Assembly (NCBI RefSeq): GCF_933775445.1
Contig: NC_065876.1
Coordinates: 16,492,001 to 16,556,000 of the forward strand
Reading direction: 5' to 3'
Length of the DNA: 64,000 bases
From: Argentina anserina
Lineage: Eukaryota; Streptophyta; Magnoliopsida; Rosales; Rosaceae
Position 1 is the stretch's first letter; every line of letters begins with the position of its first letter. Both the position numbers and the translations under genes were made by a program. The notes under the pieces were generated by a model, which had not been told where the DNA came from, did not search any database, and was given only the letters and a program-made list of their open reading frames with translations. This document shows positions 1 to 10,476 of the stretch, piece after piece.

Positions 1-300
1 AAATAATTTAAGCTGAAAGTTGTGTTTGGTGACTTTTCTCCTTTCCTTCTTACACTCATTCAAAATCCCTTGAATTTTGAAAAGAATGAGATCCCAAGAA
101 GCTGTTGAAATGAGAGTTTAAACAGGTATAACCAATTAATCACAGGTAAATAAAGAAGATGAGTATCTAGAATTTAGACTAAACGTTTCGGATTACCTAT
201 TAGTAACTGGGTATAGAGACACCCCCTACAAAGATGCTAACGTCTTCATCACTACCAAATCACATCACATGGACGAATTCCACATGAATCTCAATCAAAT

Positions 301-757
301 GCAGTAGGACGGCCCTGTGTTTATCAAGGCCCCAGACAAAAAATAGAAAAATATTAATTAAAAAATATTATTAACTAATTAAATAAAGTTCAAGACCCAC
401 ACATTCATAATGTAAATGTAATTGATCATTTTCATACCAAATTTATGATTTTAAGAGTCAAATATCATAAATGATTTACAAAAATGAAAAAATAATAATA
501 TATGTAATCATAATTTGAGCCTATAAAATATGCTAATTGAAGTATCTATTAAATTTTTCAATAAATAATATGTAAAGAAAGAGTTAATCTTGGACCTTAT
601 AATTTTTTTTAAGAAAGGGATCTAATAATTAATTACATATTAATTTTAAGTATTTTTTATTGAAGCTTTATATGTAAATCTTTAAAAAAATAGACCCCTA
701 TTTCTTTTCGGGCACTAGACATGGGCCTACTTGCTCTTGCCCAGAGCCGGCAGAGCT
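301..757. mobile_element. Possible non-autonomous hAT-like element
   Basis: The left edge carries GACGGCCCTGTG and the right edge GCCCAGAGCCGGCAG. Both resemble the GGGCCGGC-type termini of plant hAT elements, and the interior is AT-rich and non-coding. No clean 8-bp target duplication was found, so the borders are approximate and the family call is inference. Confidence 0.35.
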
Positions 758-920
758 TAATATGTAAAATGTTAGGAATTACATAAACTTAGTCTAGTTT
801 TATTATGTCTTTTACTTTAGAAATCATTGTATTAGATGTATCTTCATCCAGCTTTGGTACAATGTGGTGCCCTTAAATAATTTGAGATGACTACTTTGAA
901 TAATTAATTACTACAAAATA

Positions 921-1663
921 AGAAAAAAATGACAAAATTATCAAAATACACTTTAAATTTGGCTGAAATTATCAATTTATACCCTATACTTGCAATTGTG
1001 TCAATATACCTCCTAAAGTTGGTAAAAATTGCCGATTTACATCCCCCATGTTAAGTTTAACTGTTTTCATCCAATTTTGTGTCACATGTCATGCACATGA
1101 GGAGTAATGTTGTCATTTTATATGTTTTTAATAAATAAATAAAAAATTCTTTAAAAGGATGATTTTTTAATCAAAGTATTTATTTACATCTTTTTTCTAC
1201 ATACTCATTCCTACTTCGAATTATATATTCTACATATCCACATTTCAAATATAGTGTGTTACGTATATAATTATATTTGTACACATTTATTTTTAATTTT
1301 TTATGTTATTATATATTTATTTATATTTTTCTAATATTTTTAACATACTATATCACGTAAATTAATAAATATATACAATAACATGTTTCGAAAAACAAAA
1401 ACGTACTTAATAGCAAATCTTCCTCTTAAGTAATTTTATTCATTTATTTTATTATTAAAATGAATAAATATATAATGACAAGACTATTCCTCACATGTAT
1501 TGCATGTGACTTAAAATTAGATGGAAAATATTAAATTTAACGGAAAAGGTGCAAATCGGTAATTTTTACCTAATTTAGGAGGTAAATTGACTTAATTACA
1601 AGTTCGGAGTGCATACTGATAATTATGACCAAGTTTCGGGTGCAAATTGACATTTTTGCTAAA
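921..1663. mobile_element. Long-TIR element (MITE or Mutator-like)
   Basis: About 190 bp at the left end (from about 921) reappears as a diverged reverse complement ending near 1663. Matching blocks include ACCTCCTAAA, GGTAAAAATTRCCGATTT and the CACATG-rich stretch before GGAATA/GGAGTAATG. The central 350 bp is AT-rich without a coding frame. Long terminal inverted repeats around a non-coding core fit a Mutator-type or other foldback MITE. The element lies just upstream of the AP-1 sigma gene. Confidence 0.7.
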
Positions 1664-2095
1664 ACAAATATACCAAAAAGTAGCAGCTTCATGCATGAGA
1701 AAATGAGGCAGAATAGGAAAAATAGGCCTAGGCCACTGATATAAACTATTATTGATTATGTTTTTAATTAAACTTAGATCATTTTTATTAATTTGGTTGA
1801 TATATTGGAACAAAGAATGAAAGATACCAAGGCTGCGAAGCAAGATAAAGTTAATTTTTCTGATAAAAGCATTTATTGATGTTGATTGAAGCATATAAAG
1901 AGGAAGAAAATGCGAATGAAGCGGATCAGTAGGTCAAATCTTTGAAAGCAAATTATTTGAAGCAGAGAATAACGACTTCTCCGATCTTTACCCGAGAAGC
2001 TCTCATAAATTTATTCTAAATTATGAAGATAAATATAAATATATCAATTTAAGCTCAATGTTCCGGCATAATCAAGATCTATATTGTCCTCAGTG

Positions 2096-3912
2096 ATGGT
2101 AATTCTTAGTTGCATAAGTTGCTGATTTGTGTTTCTAGATTTTAAGTACTAAAGATTTCATGTTCACTTGTTTGCAGATTCATTTTGTCATTCTTGTTAG
2201 TCGACAAGGAAAAGTGAGGTTGACTAAATGGTTTGCAACCTATTCCCAGAAGGAAAGATCCAAGGTAGATTCTTAATCACTTATCAATAATCTTCTAAAT
2301 CCAGTATAATATTGCATATCTTCACAACTAAATATGTGTCACAACCCTTATGATTTAATAATAAGTGGCTACTCTGATATGTTTTTTTTTGCCGATGATG
2401 GATGTATTATTTTTCTTACTAAATGGGATGATAATGTATATTTCATTCTCGTTCCTCTACGTTATTGATTTTGCATCTATAGAAAATAATTCTCTCAATG
2501 AGCTACTTTTTCAAAGGTAGATGATCTAAAGCTGGACCTCCTTAAGTATATCTACCCTTACATTCAACTTGCATATCTAGCCAAATTTCCACTAGCCAAT
2601 ATCTCCTGGGTTTTATTTTTAGGAAACTTAGTTCCACTAGCTAAAATAACTCTCTCAATGAGCTTCTTGTATACAGTTTATTACGAACTTATATCACCTA
2701 AAGAGGCTTTATATACTACTTACATATGTACTTGAATTCTTTACTCACTTCTTAATTATCACCAAAAGTGCAACGCCCTCAACTAAAATGAACTAATGCA
2801 ATGATTGAGAGATTCAAAATTTTCCATTGTTACTTCTAATTGTAATTATTATAAAATTTTGTGTAAGAAAGGTAATGCGGGAGCTGAGTGGTATAATTCT
2901 CAATCGAGGTCCCAAGCTGTGCAACTTTATAGAATGGAGGGGGCTTAAAGTTGTCTATAAAAGGTTATGCACCTACATATAGTTAACCTTATTTAAATTT
3001 AGTATGCTAGCTACTATATTTCTCTGTATATAGTTACAACTAATTGGTTTAATTATTGGTTTATATGCAATGTTATGTACTTGATCAGATATGCGAGTCT
3101 TTATTTCTGCATGTGTATTGACCAAGACGATAATGAATTGGAGGTTCTTGAAATAATTCACTACTACGTTGAGATACTCGATCGATATTTTGGTAGTGTA
3201 AGTAATTTTTAAGCATTTTCCCTTACCTATTTATTAATGAACAAAACCAGGCATGCTACTAATGATTATAAATTGTTATGGTGTTTCTGCCCTGCTAACC
3301 AAATAGGTTTGTGAGCTGGATTTAATTTTTAACTTCCACAAGGTATTTTTTTGTCTTTTTAATAAATCATTTTCACAGTTTTAAAGCCTCTCAGGTAGTT
3401 TCATATACTCATTTAGTTTCAACATCTTGAAAAATGTTATTGAAATTTACAGGCTTACTTTATATTGGATGAACTTTTGCTTGCTGGTGAGCTTCAAGAT
3501 TCGAGTAAAAGAGCAGTGGGACGAATGATAGCTATACATGTAAGCATTCTATTATATACTTTTTTATTTTTGATTAAATCTGATGTACTTAAACATATAT
3601 AAAAATCTGAAAAGAAAAGATAAAAATGATATGGTATGAATCATGCATTTAAAAATTATATTAAGCAACTATTTGTCATTGTAGTTTTGTTGTAACTTGC
3701 AACTATTTTGACGTTTGAATGCACCTCAATATTACACATACAAATAGATAAGCTTATGGATGAGTGGGTGCACATATTTTAAAAAGTAATTTTAATTTTA
3801 TAGTTGAAGTGAATGTAAAAATTGACTTTGATGCCTGCAGGATCGATTTGTGGAAGCTGCTAAAGAAGAGGCCAGTTCAATAAGTAATTTTATTGCACAA
3901 GTTAGTATGTAG
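2096..3912 (+). CDS. AP1S: AP-1 complex subunit sigma (clathrin adaptor small chain)
   Basis: Small subunit of the AP-1 adaptor that sorts cargo into clathrin vesicles at the trans-Golgi network and early endosome. I assemble seven exons: 2096-2098, 2178-2264, 2872-2963, 3089-3197, 3307-3342, 3453-3539 and 3841-3912, joined in frame to 161 codons, the usual length of plant AP-1 sigma. The product begins [16 protein letters not shown] and carries the family signature [19 protein letters not shown] around residues 90-110. Exon 1 codes only for the initiator ATG, directly followed by a GT donor (CAGTGATG|GTAATT). The exon 3 acceptor (GTAAGAAAG|GTAATG) lacks a good pyrimidine tract. The last codons (Val-Ser-Met-stop) read through a possible GT donor after IAQ, so the true C-terminus may lie in a further exon. 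No lesions were seen. Confidence 0.88.
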
Positions 3913-6360
3913 GTTGAATAATATATATTCATTTGTCTTCTTTTACCGAAATCATCATTGAACTTGTATCGTTATATACCTATGCAATTGCCTTTATTTT
4001 AAAGGTTACACTTGCCTTTTTTTTAATGGAGCTAGTACGGCTGCCTTCAAATGTTTATTAATATAATTGTGGAAAACAATGAGAGAACGTGAAGCATAAA
4101 CCCTTTGATTACAAAGATCTAAAATAATAACAAAAATCTATAATATTTGATAACAAATAGATGCATTCATAGGTTGACTATTATGCAGCCTTTATATCTC
4201 ATTTACTCACTACTAACAACAATTTAATAATTGTCCAAAATGTGTTCATGCCAATACTTACTACATACGCAGGTCTTCTATTGCGATTGAGAATGAAAAC
4301 CATATGTTTCGGTCAGATTCATGTTTATAGACTTACATGCTCAATGGAGTCTTCATTGCCAACAAAATACAAAAGACTCCAAAAAATTATAAAAACTTGA
4401 GTTAAATGGCATGACCCAATACCATTTAGTCTAGTGGCATAAATATATGTTTATATGTGATATCATGAGTTCTAACTCATAAAAAACTTGTTATAATATA
4501 TTAGTTGTTGTATTTGACAAATAAAATGACGTGGATTAGTTCCACATCATCATTTAAATCTTAATAATTAGGCGGTTGCAATTGAATATCTTAATTGTAT
4601 ATTCCTACCTCCTCTCTATGCGCAAGGTAGTGTAGTGAAAATGATCAATTAAACTGATGAACTTGTTGTAGCATATTAGTTATTGTATTTATTAAAAAAA
4701 TAAAAAATAAAAAAGTTTTCATAATCATGTCTTTCATTTAAATTTTCATGTGCAACTCCTTTTATTTATCCAATTTCTAGATGAGTATTTGTCTCATGGA
4801 TTCTAAATTTTGGTGTGGCATGAGGTGAGGATGATGATGACTGGTAGTATTTGAGAATGTCCCTTGTGTTTTTTGGAGTTCAATTTTTTAGATTTCAGAG
4901 AGAAATTATTTTTTCTCATTTAATGAATGACTTACAAGTTGGAAACTGTAAAAGAAAAAATTAATTGCGCAGTACCAATTTACGTATGTACATATGGTAA
5001 TTTAATATTGACGACGTGCAAATGTGATATCATTTTATAATTTGGTATACTATTTCGGTATCTCTAGCACTCTTTGAAAGTAATTATATTATATTGTTAT
5101 ATCCTCATTTTTGAAGTTGTTCAAAGTCTACTTTCCTTTGAGAAAATAGAAAGACAAAATCGTCACGAGTTCGTCGTATGTTTTAGTGAATTTTTTTGAC
5201 AACTTGAGTTATTTTTAGCGATTTTTCAAAGTTAATCAGAAGAAGATATATATAAATGATGACATGACAAACTCTGATTGAATCATAAGGTACATGTGGC
5301 AGGTTTGGAGGACACCTATTAATGTTGATATCAAACATATATGTAGGCTTCTCATCATTGTTCAAAGAAAAAAATGTAGTCTTCTCATCAACCGCATGGT
5401 AAATTGTGGTGCTTGTAGTGTGGGCTTTTACCATTTCGTCATGTGGTAACATATTAGCTAATGATATGTTGACACATTGCGGTTTTCAACCTATGTATAG
5501 GGACCAAGATAGGTTTATGGTTTTTTTCATGCGTGCGTGCGCGCGCGCACACACACTTTCAAACATTTTATCTAGTTTTGTCATGTAGTATTTAGCGGCT
5601 TAAATTTGGGCGGATCATTACTTTTGATCTATAACCTCGATTTTGAATCTGCAAGAGGTTATGAGTTTGTATCGATGTCCTCTTTCCATGAATAGAGGTT
5701 GAAGTAAAAGTCATTTTTTTTTTCTTAAAGGCTCATTATAAGAGGTTTTGTTCACGGCTTAGGTGACGAATCATATTCTGAAGATGTTTTATGTTATATG
5801 TTTTAAAGATTTTTATATGCTTTGAAAATGATCGAAAACATATTTTTGATCTATTTCAAAATAATCTTTATCATTAAGTGACAATTAATGAAATATGCAG
5901 AGTTTATATTTATTATAGTCTTGGACTTATGGTTAGGCTAGTTATAGAACATGTGAACTTCTTAATTGAGTTATGCCGACATATGGATGTAACACACGGA
6001 TGTATATGGCAATAATGTCTTAAGTGTCTTGTGGACGATCACTATATGACAAATCCCGAACCGATACCGATTGGTAAGTACTCGCCTACTAGGTCCGACC
6101 GTCCGACAACAAGGGAGAGGTGAAAGTGCTTTGCTGAGAGCCTGAGATTCAAAACTTTACAAAATTTTAAGGGAGGTTTATGCAGTAAATAGAGAGCATG
6201 GTAGAAAATTAGAAATGTGTTTGAGAAAGAACATGGAAAATAAAGTAAAATAAAATTGGAAAGCCTTATCCAGATGGCAGGTCTCTGAAATCCACTTCGT
6301 GGCCGCTCTAGGATACACCTTGCCCATCCTTCACTGCTCACTCTCCCTCCCCTTATTCCA
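3913..6360. other. Intergenic region without recognised gene
   Basis: AT-rich sequence. Short open frames on both strands are unrelated to any family I recognise and have no supporting splice sites. A short run of alternating purine-pyrimidine bases is listed separately. Confidence 0.6.
5529..5556. repeat. Alternating purine-pyrimidine tract (Z-DNA prone)
   Basis: 28 bp of strictly alternating ATGCGTGC...GCGCAC...ACAC. The self-complementary GC core also makes it a potential cruciform. It is a simple-sequence tract and no regulatory role is shown. Confidence 0.8.
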
Positions 6361-6410
6361 GAACACTTTCATCGACTCAGTGAGACTCCCTTAACTTGCG
6401 GCGGCTTCAG

Positions 6411-7115
6411 GTCTGTGTTATATCTCAGATTGTTTCTGGGTTTCTGCTTCAGAATCTCACATTGATAAGGCTGCCTTGTGGTTTCTATTCATTACTCAAG
6501 TAGAGACTTGATTGTTCGCTCTAAAAATCTGATAATCTAGTTGGGTTTTCTTTGGGTTTTCCTCCTAACGTTTCTTTGCGACTGTAAGGAATGGAACTGG
6601 GTTCATTTTATTTGTGTGGTCTGTGCTTGAATTCCGGAATTAGCTTTCTCCTATGGTTTTGGCTTTTCTTTTTGGTACATTGTTTTGTTAATTCATCAGG
6701 CATTTAGTTTACTTGAGTTTACTTTCTTTAACAAACTTCAATGTTATGAATTTGTGAATCTCTATTGAAAAACTCATACCAGTTCTGTTTAAGTCATACT
6801 AACCACATTGTCCACATAGGAAGATTCATGTATATAAAATGTAAGCTTTTGCAATTTGCTAATATGCAATCTATCCATAAATCCTTAGTGGATTCTACCT
6901 GCATCGAGATTATCTGAGCTCTCATTATTTTTAAAGAGATTCTCTTATGCTGTCTGAATACACAAAATATTACAAGAGGAAGTGTGTGTGTATAGCTATA
7001 AATTTGGAAGAAACTGTAGAAAGGACATTAGATTTGTTTACTAATTTGGCGTTATATGTTTTTTTTTTGTTTACATTCTCCATGATCTTATTGATTATTT
7101 TGAAACCCATTTCAG
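6411..7115 (+). other. Probable 5'-UTR intron of RPS9
   Basis: Preceded by GCGGCTTCAG|GTCTG and ended by CCCATTTCAG|GTTCG, T-rich throughout, about 705 bp. The first ATG after the acceptor with a long frame is the RPS9 start 67 bases on. Leader introns are common in plant ribosomal-protein genes. Inferred from splice motifs only. Confidence 0.55.
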
Positions 7116-7181
7116 GTTCGTCGTACTCTGCTGAGGGATTGCAGAACGAATTCCTTAGAACGCTATTGAGATCAGGGCAAG

Positions 7182-8151
7182 ATGACAACTTCCATGCTAG
7201 CTCTTACATCCTCCCTCGCTTCCCTCTCATTTTCATCCAATGTAGCTCAGAAACCTACAACTGTTTCATTTCCTCGTGCCAAATCTGCCTCAGTTACAAA
7301 CATATGTGGAACTCCTAGCCGTATGCCTCGGCTTGTTGTGTCTGCCACCGTAGCTTCTCCGGAAGTGGAGACAGTGAACCTCAAGAAATATGTTAAATCA
7401 AGGCTTCCTGGTGGGTTTGCAGCGCAGACAATCATTGGCACTGGTCGGCGAAAGTGTGCAATTGCCCGTGTTGTGCTCCAAGAGGGCACTGGCAAAGTTT
7501 TAATCAACTATCGTGATGCCAAGGTATTTTTCCATACTCTTTATCTCTGGCACTTTTAATTAGGGTTTCCAATTTGTTTTATGTTCATTCATTTAAATGC
7601 ACAATGTTCTTAATGCTGGTTTTTCATTGCTTGCAGACATTATTGTTTAATTATACCTTTTTTTTTCAAAGCAAAAAACAAAAACTTGCCTACTTGTAAA
7701 TACCAATGATTTCTATTAAGTTAGCCATTTGCTACCTGTGAACAATTTTCATGCATAGGGATGGATTTCTGTTTTTATTTGGTGCGTACTCTGTCACTTT
7801 ATCCTGTGAAGTCTTATTGTTTTACTTTTGTGTGTTTATTGTGTTACTTTTAATGTTGTGTAGGAATATCTTCAAGGCAATCCATTGTGGTTACAATATG
7901 TCAAAATTCCATTGGTCACTTTGGGATATGAAAGTAACTATGATGTGTTTGTCAAGGCTCATGGTGGTGGCCTTTCTGGTCAAGCTCAAGCTATATCGCT
8001 TGGCATTGCTCGAGCATTGCTTAAGGTAAGTGAGGACCACAGAAGACCTCTGAGAAAGGAAGGTCTGCTAACCAGGGACTCCAGAGTTGTTGAGAGGAAG
8101 AAACCTGGTTTGAAGAAAGCTCGCAAAGCCCCCCAGTTTTCAAAGCGTTGA
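7182..8151 (+). CDS. RPS9: Chloroplast 30S ribosomal protein S9
   Basis: Nuclear gene for the plastid small-subunit protein uS9. Two exons, 7182-7523 and 7864-8151, join in phase 0 (AAG|GTATTT ... TAG|GAATAT) to give 209 residues, close to what I recall for the Arabidopsis protein. Residues 1 to about 55 are Ser/Thr/Ala-rich without acidic residues, as in a chloroplast transit peptide. The uS9 core follows, with [12 protein letters not shown] near residues 86-97 and the basic tail [12 protein letters not shown], whose final Lys-Arg reaches the ribosomal P site in the bacterial protein. A 5'-UTR intron is likely: donor at 6411 (TTCAG|GTCTGT) and acceptor at 7115 (TTTCAG|GTTCGT), placing transcription start near 6350. 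No lesions were seen. Confidence 0.93.
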
Positions 8152-8699
8152 TTTGGTGGTTTAAGTAGTCTTTTCTGATTTTTTGTTTTTTGTTTTTGTA
8201 ATAGCTTCTCCATTCATCAGAGATCTTGACTTTGATTGTAAATTCAGTTGAAAATTCATATGTTTGGGCCTCTGAAGTTCTAGATTGATTTAGGCTCCAT
8301 ATACAGGTCCAAATTCTGTTGAGAAAACTTTTGATTTAGGCTCCTGAAGTTGCATGTACAACCCAAACATATGATGGTTTATCAAGTAAATGTGAAATTG
8401 CAGTGCTTCCGTGCGCATAGTATTAGATATCTCAGTCCTATCTCTGGTACTCGTTCGGAAAATGTTGTTCTTATCTAATAGATATTCGAGTTTGAATGTT
8501 GCACGAGTTGTACATATCCTATTACTTGAACGTAGCTACACAGCTAGACAAGGGCATACTGCGATTGCATTAGCGCAACGGTGCAACACTGCAACCTGAG
8601 CATAACTACACGGCTAAACAGGTGCATATTGAGGTTTGCTTGTTGCAACCTCGGCCTCTACTCGTCGTAACACGGCGTGTTTAAAATTAAAATTTCTTC

Positions 8700-8990
8700 C
8701 CTATAACTCAATTGCTATGACCATGAACATTAATCAATATTCCTCATTTTGTTGTAGGAGAATCATCTCATATCCATTTTTGGTGTATCTTGTCCTAATT
8801 AGTATAGCCTAACTAGTTAAGTAACGTTATATTATTCCTGATTCATCGAGATATTTGATGTAATGCATATATATAAGACCATATGTATATCAATAAAATT
8901 ACAGTTATTTTCTCGAATTCATTCTATTGTTTCACGTTATCAAGCACGTAGCTTTAGCCCTGAACATCCTAGGCCTAGAACCCGAAAAAA
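8700..8990 (+). mobile_element. Copia LTR and primer-binding-site remnant
   Basis: The stretch ends with TATATAAG, ATCAATAAAATTACAG, TTCTCGAATTCATTC and CACGTTATCAAGCACG. This order (TATA, polyadenylation region, LTR end, tRNA-like binding site CACGTTATCAGCACG) is familiar from plant Copia elements. The left limit is not defined and no pol coding is attached. Confidence 0.4.
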
Positions 8991-9637
8991 TTCATCAATG
9001 TTTTGACGGACAAAAGAGATGCACATTTCTAAATCTTCGGAAGGAAGCCAATGGGTGCCCATTATTTTGGAAAAAAAAAAAGCTAAACGAATGAGAGAGG
9101 AGATGTAGGAAGATGTGAAATTTGTTGTGCACAAATTGGTGCGAGTTGATCAAATATTGAAGTAGTATTTATAGGCAAATTTTTTAGAGAGTTTTGAAAT
9201 TTTTGGGATTTTTTTAACTTATATCCGTTCTGATCAAATAGTCATAGTTGCCTATTAATTCTAACCGTTTGATCGAAATTTCTGATTCAAAATGGCAGGC
9301 CCAGATCTATTAAACCGTTGGCCCATTCGGTAAGCCATGTGTCAGCCATTTATTAGCTCGTTAATTTTTTTTATCTTTTACTGATGCACGCGCCTAACAG
9401 AAAAAAAATTTAAACGCGCATGATGTCACCCACGTGTTGTTGGCTCCGCCAGGCGGTCGCGCAATCGCCGGAGCAAAGTTTGCTCAAGTGGAGGGACGAG
9501 TAAATCGTTCCGGTTGACTGAACGAGCAAATCTCGTCCGGTGCGAGATCGGAAATGGGTTTGCTCGAGCAAACCTCTCGATTCCAGTCGGTGCCCGAGCA
9601 CCACCACCTCTTTTACTAGCCGGTGGGGGTGCTCTAA
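8990..9637 (-). mobile_element. Truncated PIF/Harbinger element end with ORF1 start
   Basis: Read on the minus strand, the right edge TTAGAGCACCCCCACCGG looks like a Harbinger terminus next to a TAA target site. It is followed by a GC-rich subterminal region, a TATA-like CTATAAATACTAC near 9160, an AT-rich leader and an ATG at 9062. The peptide begins MGTHWLPSEDLEMCISF, resembling the Myb/trihelix-like ORF1 start of plant Harbinger elements. The frame is cut after about 25 residues at the junction with the Copia remnant. The layout parallels the larger element at 49.8-54.5 kb. Confidence 0.45.
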
Positions 9638-10427
9638 TAGACGTGTCGTAGCATATTAAATAAAAAAGAAAAGTATATTGTAAAACGGGATGGTGGACCT
9701 TATAAAATTCAGTTGATCGAAAGCAACTCATGAAATTACCCTCTTTCCAGGCGAGACTGACAATTTCAACTAAAAAGAAAACTAAACAATGTGAGAGACA
9801 ATTTCTCCATACTAGTAGTTATAGACAAAAACTATAAAAAGGATTCAAGGAATGAGCTTGATTTGACATTAGACTGAAAACATGTGATAGACAATTTCTC
9901 CAGTGGTAGAGGCATGGCTGGTACGAACTAGGGTTTCTGCCGGTTTCCATTTGGTTTTGGATTGAAACTTGGGTTGAAATTTGGTGAACTAGAACATCAA
10001 AACAGCTACAGGGGTTTGGTAATTCTCCATAACAAAATTGGCGTTAAGTCTATGCACAAGTGTCGGAGCTTCTACATGTCTCTTATATATGGTGTTACTA
10101 TGTTATTTTATTTGTAACACATTCATATGATTATTAACAAGTCTATGGATTTTAAAATTTTCTCGTCCAAATACATCATTATCGTTAGAGGCTTATTTGC
10201 TTTGTGATTTTGAAAAAGAAGATGATAAAAAAAAGGAAAAAAAAAGGATTTACCATGAGTTACAAAGCTTTTCACTCTCCCATCGTCTCTTTGATATTCT
10301 TTGATAAACTGGCGGGCAACACCTCAAACAAAACCCAACGCAACACTCTTCGCTGCGCCACACTTCTCCTCACCACTCCGCCCTCTCACAGTTTCGATCG
10401 ATCATCCACACAGAACCCCTTAATGCA

Positions 10428-10438
10428 ATGCCACACTC

Positions 10439-10476
<38 letters not shown>

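Noticed and set aside
1592..1894. 100-codon minus-strand frame
   Set aside because: Lies half inside the long-TIR element and has no recognisable domain or splice context.
6042..6341. 99-codon minus-strand frame before RPS9
   Set aside because: No family match and it overlaps the likely RPS9 promoter and leader.
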